From Desulfovibrio porci (GTDB lineage: Bacteria; Desulfobacterota; Desulfovibrionia; Desulfovibrionales; Desulfovibrionaceae): a stretch of DNA of 64,000 nt. Position numbers and translations under genes: made by a program. The stretch spans positions 62,001 to 126,000 of the forward strand of contig NZ_VUMH01000007.1 of assembly GCF_009696265.1 (NCBI RefSeq), in the 5' to 3' direction. The notes under the pieces were generated by a model. The model was not told the DNA's origin. It searched no databases and was given only the letters and a program-made list of their open reading frames with translations. The first letter of the stretch is position 1. Every line of letters begins with the position of its first letter. Of this stretch, positions 51,287 through 60,020 are shown piece by piece.

Positions 51287-51685
51287 ATGGTCAGCAAGAG
51301 ACCGGATAATCTTCGTAACGCTTTCAGGGCCGCTCCGGCCCGCAAAGGCTCTGGAATGCCTGCCGTTATTCCCGTGACGGCTTTGCGGCGGCCTGGCAAG
51401 ACGAGCAGGCCTTCCGCCAGATCGTCTGGGGCTGTCTCGCGGGCCTGCCCCTGGCCTGCTGGCTGGGTGAAAGCTGGAGCGACCGCGTGCTGCTGGCCTG
51501 GTGCTGGTCATCGCCCTGCTGGTGGAACTGCTGAACAGCGCCATTGAAAACGTGGTGGACCGCATTTCGCCCGAACCGCATCCTTTGTCCAAAAAAGCCA
51601 AGGACATGGGCAGCGCCGCGCAATTTACCGCCCAGATCTGCATCCTCGTGGTCTGGGCGCCTATCTGATCGGCCGTCTTTTTTAA
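51287..51685 (+). pseudogene. dgkA: Decayed diacylglycerol kinase
   Basis: Pieces of a DgkA reading frame lie in different frames. ATG 51287 (GGAGG upstream) begins MVSKRPDNLRNAFR; the next part is RLWNACRYSRDGFAAAWQDEQAFRQ, then LVLVIALLVELLNSAIENVVDRI with HPLSKKAKDMGSAA, then LGAYLIGRLF ending at TAA 51683. At least three frameshifts are needed, near 51347, 51502 and 51655. Motif order and spacing match DgkA of about 125 residues. It is not a functional gene as read here. Confidence 0.85.
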
Positions 51686-51791
51686 GGAAAGACTGATTAA
51701 TGATCTTTTTGTCCTTTGTCCGCGTCAGGCGCGCCCCGTGCGTGCGACGGCCGGGCTTGGATATGTTCCCTCCGCCCCTGAGTTTACCTTT

Positions 51792-51867
51792 CTTTAGCCG
51801 CTACGACGAAGAAAACTGCGGATAAAGACGGCAGGGAATTTTTGAATCGTGTCCAGAGAAGTGACTG
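51792..51867. repeat. Dispersed intergenic repeat
   Basis: CTTTAGCCG, CGGATAAAGACGGCA and GTGTCCAGAGAAGTGACTG match the block at 33780-33860. Both copies are in intergenic DNA. Confidence 0.6.
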
Positions 51868-51902
51868 CGCGATCCCTGGCAAAAAACAAAAATCTTCATT
51901 AC

Positions 51903-54047
51903 TCAGCGCTTCCTGCGCACAGGCTGCTTTTCAGGCCCGTGCGTGTTCGGCGGCTTACGCCGTGCCTCCGCCGCGTCGGCTACCGGCATGAGAATATGGT
52001 GCTGGCGCAGGCGGGCCGCGTCGGTGCGTGCGACCTCAATATCCTCGCCCGCTTCATTTTTGCCGCAATAGTACATGGCAGTGGCAATGGTGCCCGGCGT
52101 GGGAATGAAACACTGCGTCTGGCGCGGATTCCAGTGGCGCTGACGCAACCAGTGGGCCAGCGTGTACATGTCCTCGTCCGTGCAGCCAGGAAAGGCGCTC
52201 ATCAGATAGGGCACCACGTACTGTTCGCGTCCGGCGGCCCGGCTCTGACAGACAAAACTGTCCAGAAAAGCCTCGAATACCGTCAGCGGCGGCTTGCGCA
52301 TCAGGGCCAGCACCGAGGGCGCGCAGTGCTCCGGGGCCACCTTGAGCTGCCCGCCCGTAAATTCGCCGGTATAGGCGGCCAGGGCCTCGGGATCGCGCAG
52401 GGCCAGATCCGCGCGCACGCCGCTGGCCACACGCACCTGCTTGACCTCAGGCAGGGCCGCCACGGCGCGCAGAAGTTCCACATGTTTGCGTTGCGGGGCC
52501 ACAAACGCCTTACAGACCGAGGGGAAACAGCAACTGGAGCGGCGGCAGCGGCTTTTGCGTCCCGTTGCGCCGCCGGATTCCGCCTCAAGTTCTTCTTCCA
52601 GAGCGCAGTGGGCCTGCCACATATTGGCCGTGGGGCCGCCCACATCGGAAATGGCCACTCCGCCCTTACTCCGTCTGCCGGTAGCCGTTTGTCCCAAAGC
52701 GCGGGCCTCGCTCAGAATGGACTCCGACGAGCGCGAACTGATGTGCCGCCCCTGGTGCAGGGCCAGGGAACAGAACGAGCAGCCGCCGCCGCAACCCCGG
52801 TGGCTGGTGATGCTGGTACGCAGCATTTCCGCCGCCGGGATGGGTTCCTTGTAGACGGGGTGGGCCTCGCGGCAGAAAGGCAGGCTGTAGAGTTCGTCCA
52901 TTTCTGTGGTGTTCAGGGGCGCGGCGGGCGGGGCCAGAACCAGGGCGCGGCCGTCCACGGGCTCAAAGGCCCAGGCGTCGCCCCTGTGTACCTGTTGCTC
53001 CAGCGCCTGAGTGAGCCGCAGCAACTGCTCCGGCTCGTCCAGCATCCGCTGATGCCCGGGCAGCGCGATAAGCGGCGCGTCCGCCAGGGCGGCGGGCAAA
53101 TGGGCCGGACGGCCTTCAGCGTCCAGCTTGTCCAGCCAGGCCGTGCCCGGAATGCCGGTCAGGCCGTCCGCGCCCATCCCCTGATCCAGACGGCGGGCGC
53201 ATTCCAAGATGCCGCGCTCGCCCATGCCCCAGACCAGCAGGTCGGCCTTGGCGTCCATGAGAATGGGGCGGCGCAGGGCGTCGGTCCAGAAATCGTAGTG
53301 GCTGACCCGCCGCAGGGAGGCTTCAATGCCGCCCAGCACCAACGGCAGGCCCGGAAATGCCTGGCGCGCCAGATTGGCGTAGACCAGGCAGGCCCGGTTG
53401 GGCCGCGCGCCCGCCTTGCCGCCGGGCGTATAAGCGTCGTCGTGGCGTTTTTTGCGAAAGGCCGTGTAATGGGCCAGCAGGGAATCCAGGGCTCCGGCGC
53501 TGACGCCCGCGAACAGGCGGGGTCGGCCCATGACCAGCAGATCGTCGGGTTTGTCCCAGCGGGGCTGGGCCACCAGACCGGTGCGGAAGCCGTGGTGAAT
53601 CAGCCAGCGCGCCAACAGCACGCAGCCAAACGAGGGATGGTCCACATAGGCGTCGCCGGTGATCAGCAGCACGTCCAGAGTATCCCAGCCCAGAGCCAGC
53701 ATTTCCTCACGGGACATGGGCAGAAAACGCGGCTGGGCCGGAAAGGATGAAGCGCTTGGGGAAGTTGGAGCTCCCGGCAGGGCCGTCGTTTCCCGTATCG
53801 CCATGGAAACATCGGGGAATCGGGGCATGCGGGGCCGTGCCGCCGCGGAGTCGGCCGCCGGGGCCTGACGACGTGGGCGTTGCCGCCCGCGCGAACGCAC
53901 GGGGCGTTTTTCTTCCGCTGAAGATAGCGGCGCGCCGGACGTTTCCGACCGGCGCGATGAAGCCGCGCCCGCCTCTTCCCGCTCCGGCACCGTTGCAGGA
54001 CGCCAGGGGACGGGAAAAGGCGGGGCCTTATGTTTGTCAGCGGCCAT
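51903..54047 (-). CDS. ygiQ: YgiQ family radical SAM protein
   Basis: This is a 714-residue radical SAM protein. The cluster motif is CGGGCSFC (CxxxCxxC) in TSITSHRGCGGGCSFCSLALHQGRHISSRS. Other family marks are MLALGWDTLDVLLITGDAYVDHPSFG, VLGGIEASLRRVSHYDFW, KVAPEHCAPSVLALMRKP and FIPTPGTIATAMYYCGKNE. The first roughly 105 residues are Pro/Arg/Ser-rich and poorly conserved. Its function is unknown. ATG 54047 is chosen, overlapping the upstream gene by 11 bases; another in-frame ATG lies at 54077. Confidence 0.9.
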   Translation of the reverse strand: MAADKHKAPPFPVPWRPATVPEREEAGAASSRRSETSGAPLSSAEEKRPVRSRGRQRPRRQAPAADSAAARPRMPRFPDVSMAIRETTALPGAPTSPSASSFPAQPRFLPMSREEMLALGWDTLDVLLITGDAYVDHPSFGCVLLARWLIHHGFRTGLVAQPRWDKPDDLLVMGRPRLFAGVSAGALDSLLAHYTAFRKKRHDDAYTPGGKAGARPNRACLVYANLARQAFPGLPLVLGGIEASLRRVSHYDFWTDALRRPILMDAKADLLVWGMGERGILECARRLDQGMGADGLTGIPGTAWLDKLDAEGRPAHLPAALADAPLIALPGHQRMLDEPEQLLRLTQALEQQVHRGDAWAFEPVDGRALVLAPPAAPLNTTEMDELYSLPFCREAHPVYKEPIPAAEMLRTSITSHRGCGGGCSFCSLALHQGRHISSRSSESILSEARALGQTATGRRSKGGVAISDVGGPTANMWQAHCALEEELEAESGGATGRKSRCRRSSCCFPSVCKAFVAPQRKHVELLRAVAALPEVKQVRVASGVRADLALRDPEALAAYTGEFTGGQLKVAPEHCAPSVLALMRKPPLTVFEAFLDSFVCQSRAAGREQYVVPYLMSAFPGCTDEDMYTLAHWLRQRHWNPRQTQCFIPTPGTIATAMYYCGKNEAGEDIEVARTDAARLRQHHILMPVADAAEARRKPPNTHGPEKQPVRRKR

Positions 54048-54468
54048 TGGGCGGCGTAACCAGAGGCATGTCCGCACTGCCCGGCGGCGGAATCATGGGA
54101 TCGCCGGGCATATTGTTCATGGGAGCGCCCATCTTGGGCGGCATGCCGCCCATGCCGGGCTTCATGCCCGCCGCGTGTCCCTTGAGGAATTCATCCCATT
54201 CCACGCGTTCGATGGCGCCGTCGCCGTTTTTGTCAATGACCACAAAGGCGCTTTCTTTCATATTGGGGAATGCGGCCTGGAATTCCTCCAGAACCACCTT
54301 GCCGTCCTTGTTTGTGTCCATTTCTTCGAATTTGTCCCTGGGGGCGGCCTTGGCCGGATCGTCGGCCGCCCGCGTCAGAGTCGGCAGGGCCAGCAGACCC
54401 GCCAGCGCCAACAGGGCGAACATCTGCCAGAAAACCGGCTGAGCTGAAAAACGCAGTACTCGCGTCAT
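54037..54468 (-). CDS. Exported EF-hand calcium-binding protein
   Basis: This is a 143-residue protein with a signal peptide (about residues 1-34, ending LPTLTRAADD) and two EF-hand loops: DTNKDGKVVLEEF and DKNGDGAIERVEW. The C terminus is Met/Pro/Gly-rich (GMKPGMGGMPPKMGAPMNNMP). It probably binds Ca2+ in the periplasm. ATG 54468 follows AAGGAG. The gene overlaps the start of ygiQ by 11 bases. Confidence 0.85.
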   Translation of the reverse strand: MTRVLRFSAQPVFWQMFALLALAGLLALPTLTRAADDPAKAAPRDKFEEMDTNKDGKVVLEEFQAAFPNMKESAFVVIDKNGDGAIERVEWDEFLKGHAAGMKPGMGGMPPKMGAPMNNMPGDPMIPPPGSADMPLVTPPNGR

Positions 54469-54609
54469 AGTTTACTCCTTGGTATGGAATCCTCCGTCGG
54501 CACGTCACGCGCGACCAGAGTGCCCGTCGGCTCCTCGCCGCCGGGAAGAAGAGTATCAATCAATCCGCCGCCCCTGTCCAGTCTCGCGGCAACCGGGGCG
54601 GAGTGGAGG

Positions 54610-55029
54610 CTATAAAAAGTTTTCCCCCTGCTGTTCTATGCGGTCGATACAGAGAGTCAGGTTGTCGGGTTCACCCTTTTTATGATTGTCGGGATAGAGC
54701 AGAGCGGACATATAAAAGACTGAATTGAAGCCCAGCGCATTGCGGGCGTTGCCTGAAAAGTGCTCCAGGGCCAAGGTCAGCTTGAAGCGCAGTTCGCCGG
54801 GCAGTTGGGCCAGCAGAGGCTTGGCGTCCGTGCAGAGCGCAGCCAGCATTTCGGCTTTTTCGCGCATTTTGGCGTTGTGGCCGGGCGTGTCCCCGGCTTC
54901 CAGCAGCCGCAGGCCTTCGGCCTCCACGGCCATGATCCGGTCATGGCGCTCTCTGAGCCATTGAATAACCCGGGAGAGGGCCTCTGCTGTATTTGGGGTG
55001 GTATTTTGGGCGGTATTTTGATTGGACAT
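54610..55029 (-). CDS. Conserved hypothetical soluble protein
   Basis: This is a 139-residue hydrophilic protein. It opens with an Asn/Thr-rich segment (QNTAQNTTPNTAE), then is mostly alpha-helical with charged residues, and contains LRERHDRIMAVEAEGLRLLEAG and ELRFKLTLALEHFSGN. No known domain is recognised. ATG 55029 has GGAGGACTGC upstream. It lies between the EF-hand gene and paaK. Confidence 0.65.
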   Translation of the reverse strand: MSNQNTAQNTTPNTAEALSRVIQWLRERHDRIMAVEAEGLRLLEAGDTPGHNAKMREKAEMLAALCTDAKPLLAQLPGELRFKLTLALEHFSGNARNALGFNSVFYMSALLYPDNHKKGEPDNLTLCIDRIEQQGENFL

Positions 55030-55052
55030 GCAGTCCTCCTTGCTGGGGTAGA

Positions 55053-55079
55053 CAAAAGCCCGGCCAAAAGGCCGGGCTG
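55053..55079 (-). terminator. Terminator after the PaaK-like gene
   Basis: AGCCCGGCC (55057-55065) and GGCCGGGCT (55070-55078) form a 9-bp stem with a four-base loop. On the minus strand it ends in GCTTTTGTC. Confidence 0.8.
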
Positions 55080-55091
55080 TATGGTAAGAGA

Positions 55092-56357
55092 TTAATCCCA
55101 GTGGCGTTTATCTTCGATGGGTCTGATCTGCGGCGGCAGACTGCCCGGAGCCAGAATGCGCAACTCGGGACGAAGCTTGATCTTTTCGCGGAACTGGTGC
55201 AGCAACTCCTCTTCACGTTTGAAGCCGCTGGTTTCGATGAAGAGGGTCATTTCGTCGATGCCGCCGGGGTTGGTGACTTCGATCTGCCAGCGTTTGATCT
55301 CTTCAAAGCGGCTCATGACCTGCTCCACCTGATGCGGATAGACGAACATGCCCATGATGCGGGCGGTGGTGTCCACACGGCCCACGATGCTGCCAAGGCG
55401 CGGGCTGGTGCGGCCGCAGGCGCAGGGACTGCGGTCGATGTAGGAGAGGTCGCCCGTGGCCAGGCGGATCAGCGGATAGGTCTTGTTGAAGGCCGTGACC
55501 ACGATTTCGCCCACTTCGCCGTCCTTCAGCGGAATGCCCGTATCCGGATGGCAGATTTCCACATAGCAGCGGTTGGCGATGTGCAGGCCGGTCTTGTGGA
55601 AGCATTCGTAGCCGATGCAGCCCACGTCCGCCGTGCCGTAGCCCTGACGCATGATCAGGTCGTACTTTTTTTCCATCTGGGAGCGCATTTTTTCCGAGAG
55701 GCGTTCGCCGGTGACAAAGGCCACTTCCAGGAAAAGGTCCTTGCGCAGGTTGAGGCCTTTTTCCTCGGCCTTCTGGGCGAGGTGCATGAGGAAACTGGGC
55801 GTGCCCACATAGCCGGAAACGCGCAGCTTCTGCATGATGTCCAGCTGGGTGGCCGCGTCGGACGGGCCGGCCGGGATCACCGCGCAGCCCAGATTGCGCA
55901 GGGGTTCTTCAAACATCAGACCCGCGGGCGTAAGCTGGTAGTTGAAGGTGTTCTGCACCGCGTCGCCGGGGCGGAAGCCCACGGAATAAAAGGCCTCGGT
56001 GTATCCCCAGTAGTCCTCGCCGCGGTCTTCGGGATCAAAAATGGGGCCGGGCGAAAGAAAGATGCGCTTGAGTTCGCCGATGTCCTTGGTCAGCAGCCCG
56101 CCCAGGCGCGGCCCCATGGATTGCAGGAAGATCAGTTCCTTCTTTTTCAGAATGGGGATGTGCTTGATGTCCGAGAGGGTCTTGAACTTCTCCACATTGA
56201 ACTGCGCGCGGTCGAAGCGTTTTTTGACGTCTTCGGAATAGCGGTAGGCGTAGGAGAGCAGATCCTTGAGCTGGATCAGGCAGTATTGGCGTCGTTCGCT
56301 TTCGTCAAGCACTTCGCGGCGGCTATAGATGCCTTCGGTACGGTCTTTGCGGGTCAT
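55092..56357 (-). CDS. Phenylacetate-CoA ligase family (PaaK-type) AMP-binding enzyme
   Basis: This is a 421-residue ATP-dependent CoA ligase of the short PaaK type. Characteristic segments are SPGPIFDPED, YGTADVGCIGYEC, GEVGEIVVTAFNKTYPLIRLATGDL and CACGRTSPRLGSIVGRVD (adenylation and hinge), then VYPHQVEQVMSRFEEIKRWQIEV. PaaK family members activate phenylacetate, indoleacetate or other aryl acids; the substrate is unknown here. ATG 56357 (MTRKDRTEG) has a weak AAGGCG box. Confidence 0.87.
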   Translation of the reverse strand: MTRKDRTEGIYSRREVLDESERRQYCLIQLKDLLSYAYRYSEDVKKRFDRAQFNVEKFKTLSDIKHIPILKKKELIFLQSMGPRLGGLLTKDIGELKRIFLSPGPIFDPEDRGEDYWGYTEAFYSVGFRPGDAVQNTFNYQLTPAGLMFEEPLRNLGCAVIPAGPSDAATQLDIMQKLRVSGYVGTPSFLMHLAQKAEEKGLNLRKDLFLEVAFVTGERLSEKMRSQMEKKYDLIMRQGYGTADVGCIGYECFHKTGLHIANRCYVEICHPDTGIPLKDGEVGEIVVTAFNKTYPLIRLATGDLSYIDRSPCACGRTSPRLGSIVGRVDTTARIMGMFVYPHQVEQVMSRFEEIKRWQIEVTNPGGIDEMTLFIETSGFKREEELLHQFREKIKLRPELRILAPGSLPPQIRPIEDKRHWD

Positions 56358-56464
56358 GGACGTTCGCCTTGTAATATTGATGGGAGGCCCCATATGTAAG
56401 CAATGATCTGTATGATTGCAAGCATTTTTTTATTTATTATTGTATTTCAATAGGTTATAAAGGG

Positions 56465-57838
56465 CTATGGTGCGGCTGCCGATGCTGCGGCCTGATCAAT
56501 GCCTGCCTGCCTGGCTTTTTCCTGGTCCACGGCGCGCTGCTTCAGGCTGTCGTAGACCGGCGGCGACTCCAGACAGTTGGCGGTCAGGGCCGCCAGGTAG
56601 CCCGTGACGATAATGGCCGGTGCATTGTGCAGCGAACCGGTCATTTCCACCAGCAGGGCCGCGCCGGTGAGCGGCGCGCGCACTGTGGAGGCGAACAGCC
56701 CGGCCATGCACAGGATGAGCAGGGTGGCGGTCTGGTCCGGGCCGATACAGTCCAGAGAGAGCAGGGCCGAAGCCGCGCAGCCGCCGGCCAGCGCGCCGCC
56801 GAGCAGCATGGGCATGAGCAGGCCCCCGGCCACGCCGGAGGCAAAGCTTACGCAGGAAAACAGAATTTTCACTGCCAGCAGCAACAAGAGCGCGCCCAGC
56901 GGCAAGGCCGGATTTTCCAGATCCAGCGCGCTTACGCCGAACCCCACCAGCACCTGCGGGTAGCAGTAGAGCAGCAGGCCGCTGATCAGAAAGGGGGCCA
57001 GCACCCGGACTGGCTGGGGCATCAGGGGGCTGCGGTCGGCCCAATGGGTCAGGCGGATCAGTACGGCGTTGTAGACCGCGCCCAGCATGCCCGCCATGCC
57101 GCCCAGCAGGGGCACGATCCACCATTGCAGCAGCGAGAGCGTGTCCGTGTTCTGAAAGGGAAAGACCCTGCCGAAACCGAAAAGGACCTCAATCACAAAC
57201 CAGGCTGAGGCGGCGGCCAGCGCGGTGAACAGCAGCATGGGGCCGCTGATCACGGTTTTCATTTCTTCAAAGGCGAAGCAGAGCCCGGCCGCCGGAGCGC
57301 CGAAGGCCGCCGTGAGCCCGGCCACGCTGCCGCCGATGAGATAGCGCGGCATGGTCTGGGCCTTGTCGTCATGCCAGATGCGGCCCACGCCGCAGCCCAC
57401 GGCCGCGCCCATCTGAATGCAGGGACCCTCGCGGCCCACGGAAAGCCCGCCGGTGAGGGAGATCAGGGTGCCCGCGAATTTTGCCCAGATGACCGTGACC
57501 CAGCGCATGGGCAGATGCCCGGCCACAGTGAGCTCCACCTGGGGGATGCCGCTGCCGCTGATCAGCGGTTCGTGCCGCAGCAACTGCCAGGCCAGAAGGC
57601 CCAGAAGAATCAGCGCGATGAAAATGCTTGCGCCCACCAGCGGATCGGACAGGCTGTGGCCGTGCAGATAATCCACCACCGCCGCGTTGATCAGAGTGTA
57701 GGCCTGGCGGAACAGGCCGATCACCGCGCCGGTGATGCCGCCCGTGACCAGAGCCTGCAGCATGAGCCGCCACACGCCTAGGGCGCGCAGGGCCTGCATT
57801 TCACGTAAAATTGGAGGGACGGAAGCGCGGAACGGCAC
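56465..57838 (-). CDS. CLC-type chloride channel or antiporter
   Basis: This is a 457-residue integral membrane protein with the CLC signature motifs: GSGIPQVELT, GREGPCIQMGAAVG (gating-type Glu) and GVAGGLLMPMLLGGAL. It therefore transports Cl- or a related anion, perhaps with H+. Start is GTG 57838 with AAGGAG 5 bases upstream. About ten membrane segments are visible. It is monocistronic. Confidence 0.9.
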   Translation of the reverse strand: MPFRASVPPILREMQALRALGVWRLMLQALVTGGITGAVIGLFRQAYTLINAAVVDYLHGHSLSDPLVGASIFIALILLGLLAWQLLRHEPLISGSGIPQVELTVAGHLPMRWVTVIWAKFAGTLISLTGGLSVGREGPCIQMGAAVGCGVGRIWHDDKAQTMPRYLIGGSVAGLTAAFGAPAAGLCFAFEEMKTVISGPMLLFTALAAASAWFVIEVLFGFGRVFPFQNTDTLSLLQWWIVPLLGGMAGMLGAVYNAVLIRLTHWADRSPLMPQPVRVLAPFLISGLLLYCYPQVLVGFGVSALDLENPALPLGALLLLLAVKILFSCVSFASGVAGGLLMPMLLGGALAGGCAASALLSLDCIGPDQTATLLILCMAGLFASTVRAPLTGAALLVEMTGSLHNAPAIIVTGYLAALTANCLESPPVYDSLKQRAVDQEKARQAGIDQAAASAAAP

Positions 57839-57972
57839 ATGAACTCCTTGACGGGGCTGCAAACAGCGCGAGTATGGCCGGAAGATGCGCAAGATTCAAG
57901 TTTTCGGGGGGAATTTTCCAAAAAAATACTTGCCAAAGCCCTGCCAAGCGGGTAGAAAACTTCCTCACACGG

Positions 57973-58048
57973 GCCGAGGTAGCTCAGTTGGTAGAGCAGG
58001 GGACTGAAAATCCCCGTGTCGGCAGTTCAATTCTGTCCCTCGGCACCA
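57973..58048 (+). tRNA. tRNA-Phe (anticodon GAA)
   Basis: The cloverleaf is complete: acceptor GCCGAGG pairs with CCTCGGC, the D-loop is AGCTCAGTTGGTAGAGC, the anticodon loop is CTGAAAA with anticodon GAA between GGGGA and TCCCC, and the T-arm carries GTTCAATTC. The discriminator base is A and CCA is encoded. Confidence 0.97.
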
Positions 58049-58059
58049 TATATTTCAAC

Positions 58060-58089
58060 AAGCCCTTACGCCTAAAATCGTAAGGGCTT
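58060..58089 (+). terminator. Terminator after tRNA-Phe
   Basis: AAGCCCTTACG and CGTAAGGGCTT form an 11-bp stem with an 8-base loop, followed by TGCTTG. It ends the tRNA transcript. Confidence 0.75.
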
Positions 58090-58234
58090 TGCTTGTATGG
58101 AGGCCCCGCTTGGCGAGGGGTCTCCACCAATCAAAGCCCCTGCCATGGCAAGAGCTTTGAAGACATCATCTTTTTCTTCATAATATATCGATAACATTTG
58201 TAGAATTACAGGATCTGCTGTTCTGTGTTTCCGG

Positions 58235-59071
58235 CTATTCCTTCAAGACAAAGAGCATGGGAATGAGCACCACGCAGGGAACAGGTTTGCCGTCGATACG
58301 GGCGGGCGCAAAAGTGGACGCCTGTATGCAGGCCAGCGCCGCCGCGCCGAAGTCCGTATGGTCGGCCCGTATCACGCGGGCGCGCAACAGTCTGCCTTCC
58401 CCATCCAGAGAGGCCTCCACCACGGCCTTGCCTTCCTGGTTGCGCCGTTGCGCCGCGCGCGGGTAGCGCAACGGCGCCTGTCGCAGGAAGCGGGGGCCGC
58501 CGTCGGCATTCCAGGCCATAACCTGCGGCTGTGGCGTGCCCTCCGCCTGCGCCGCGCCGGGCGTGCTTGTTCCAAGGCCGCCTTGTTCCTCCGCCGCTTG
58601 CTGTTTCGCCACGCTTTTTGCAGGCCGCTGTCCGGAGGTTTTCACGGGCGGCGCAACGGCTTCTTTTTCAGATTTTTTATGGCGGGGTGTTACGGCGACT
58701 TCGTTTTTTTTGATCTGTTCCCGGCGTTGCACGGTCCGTCGGACCGGCACAGCCTGTTCCGGTTCCTGTGCCGCGACGGCGGAAGATTTTTCGTCGGCGG
58801 GCGTTGCCTCTGCGGGCGGCTCCGGCAACGGCGGGCCAGCTCGGCCCGGCGCATCCGCCATATCTGTATTCGCGGCGGGGCCTGTTCCTGCGGGAGCCCA
58901 GCTGACCGTCAATATGCCGCCGGACTGTACCGGCAGATAGCCTGGCAGGACCAGGGCCGCCGCCAGCAGAACGGCGGCCAGCGCCCCATGCAGCAGAAAC
59001 GAAAGTCCCACCGCCCTGGACGCTGAAAATTCCCTCCGTTTCGCCGGGGGAAGCGGGTCAAGGGGCAGCAA
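58235..59071 (-). CDS. tonB: TonB family energy transducer
   Basis: This is a 278-residue protein with one N-terminal membrane segment (AVGLSFLLHGALAAVLLAAALVL), a long Pro/Ala/Lys-rich linker and a C-terminal TonB domain with PLRYPRAAQRRNQEGKAVVEASLDGEGRLLRARVIRADHTDFGAAALACIQASTFAPARIDGKP. It transmits energy to outer-membrane receptors. TTG 59071 was chosen: GGGAGG sits 5 bases upstream and the codon overlaps the end of the previous gene. Its position in the chelatase operon points to import of a metal chelate. Confidence 0.85.
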   Translation of the reverse strand: MLPLDPLPPAKRREFSASRAVGLSFLLHGALAAVLLAAALVLPGYLPVQSGGILTVSWAPAGTGPAANTDMADAPGRAGPPLPEPPAEATPADEKSSAVAAQEPEQAVPVRRTVQRREQIKKNEVAVTPRHKKSEKEAVAPPVKTSGQRPAKSVAKQQAAEEQGGLGTSTPGAAQAEGTPQPQVMAWNADGGPRFLRQAPLRYPRAAQRRNQEGKAVVEASLDGEGRLLRARVIRADHTDFGAAALACIQASTFAPARIDGKPVPCVVLIPMLFVLKE

Positions 59072-60020
59072 GAGCGCCTCCCGCGCCGTCGCCCTGAAAC
59101 AGATGCAGATACTCGTTATGCAGGGCTTGGGCATCGGCCTTGTCCGCCGCTTCGGGGTAGAACGCCGCCACCAGCGCCGCCATCCCCACCACCCAGCGCG
59201 GGCCGCCCAGAATGTCGGATGAAAAAGCGTAAACCCGGCCCTTCCGGGCGGCGGGCAAATCCTTCCAGCCGGGAAGGGCGAGCAGTTCCCCACGCGCTTT
59301 TTCCAGTTGCGCAAGACCCTTTGCTGTATCCAGCGAGGAAAGGGCGACGCTTTTGATCACCACGTCGGGATTCCGCTCCACCACCCACTCCATGCTGACC
59401 GGCGACGAGGCCGACCGTAATTCCGCCGCCAAATTCCGTCCTCCGGCCTTCAAGGTCAGCGCAAAAAGGGCCGAACCCGGTCCAGCCAGCCGGTCCGGCG
59501 CAAAGTGTTCAGCCAGCACCGTGGGCCGCGCCGCGTCTTCGGGAATGGCGGCCCGCAGGCGCGCTTCCGTTTGCCGGGTCCATCGCAAATAGGCCTCGCC
59601 TCTGACGACGGCGTCTTCCCCCAGCAGTCCGGCCAGAATACGCACCCCCGCCGCCAGGTTTTCCGGCAGATGCATGTCCAGACGCAGAACGCGGATGCCG
59701 AACGGTGCCAAACGACGCTCCAGTTCCGGGCCGGGATAGCCTTTCCAGGCCACCAGCACGTCCGGGGCCAGGGCCGCGATGGTTTCAAGATTGGGCGCAA
59801 AGCCCTTGCCCACGCCGGGGATGCCCGCAGCTTCCGGCAAAAGCGCGTTCCGTCCGGCGGCATGTTGGGCAACGCCCACCACCTGGGGCATGCCGCCGAG
59901 AAGCCGGACCACCTCCAGCGCGTCCACAGGCAGAACCACAAGACGTGCCGCCGCCTGAACCTGTGGCGCGCAGAGCAGCAGCCACAGACAACAGTACAAG
60001 AGTATCTTTGGCGGCATCAT
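59058..60020 (-). CDS. Periplasmic metal-chelate binding protein (BtuF/FecB-type)
   Basis: This 320-residue exported protein has a signal peptide (ILLYCCLWLLLCAPQVQA) and the Fe/B12 periplasmic binding fold: RLVVLPVDALEVVRLLGGMPQVVGVA, the PNLETIAALAPDVLVAWKG segment, WVVERNPDVVIKS and VYAFSSDILGGPRWVVGMAALVAAFYPE. Such proteins deliver vitamin B12, haem or siderophores to ABC importers. Its ATG overlaps the chelatase gene stop (ATGA), so it is translated with the chelatase subunits. No ABC permease is seen downstream; it may be elsewhere. Confidence 0.8.
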   Translation of the reverse strand: MMPPKILLYCCLWLLLCAPQVQAAARLVVLPVDALEVVRLLGGMPQVVGVAQHAAGRNALLPEAAGIPGVGKGFAPNLETIAALAPDVLVAWKGYPGPELERRLAPFGIRVLRLDMHLPENLAAGVRILAGLLGEDAVVRGEAYLRWTRQTEARLRAAIPEDAARPTVLAEHFAPDRLAGPGSALFALTLKAGGRNLAAELRSASSPVSMEWVVERNPDVVIKSVALSSLDTAKGLAQLEKARGELLALPGWKDLPAARKGRVYAFSSDILGGPRWVVGMAALVAAFYPEAADKADAQALHNEYLHLFQGDGAGGALAAP

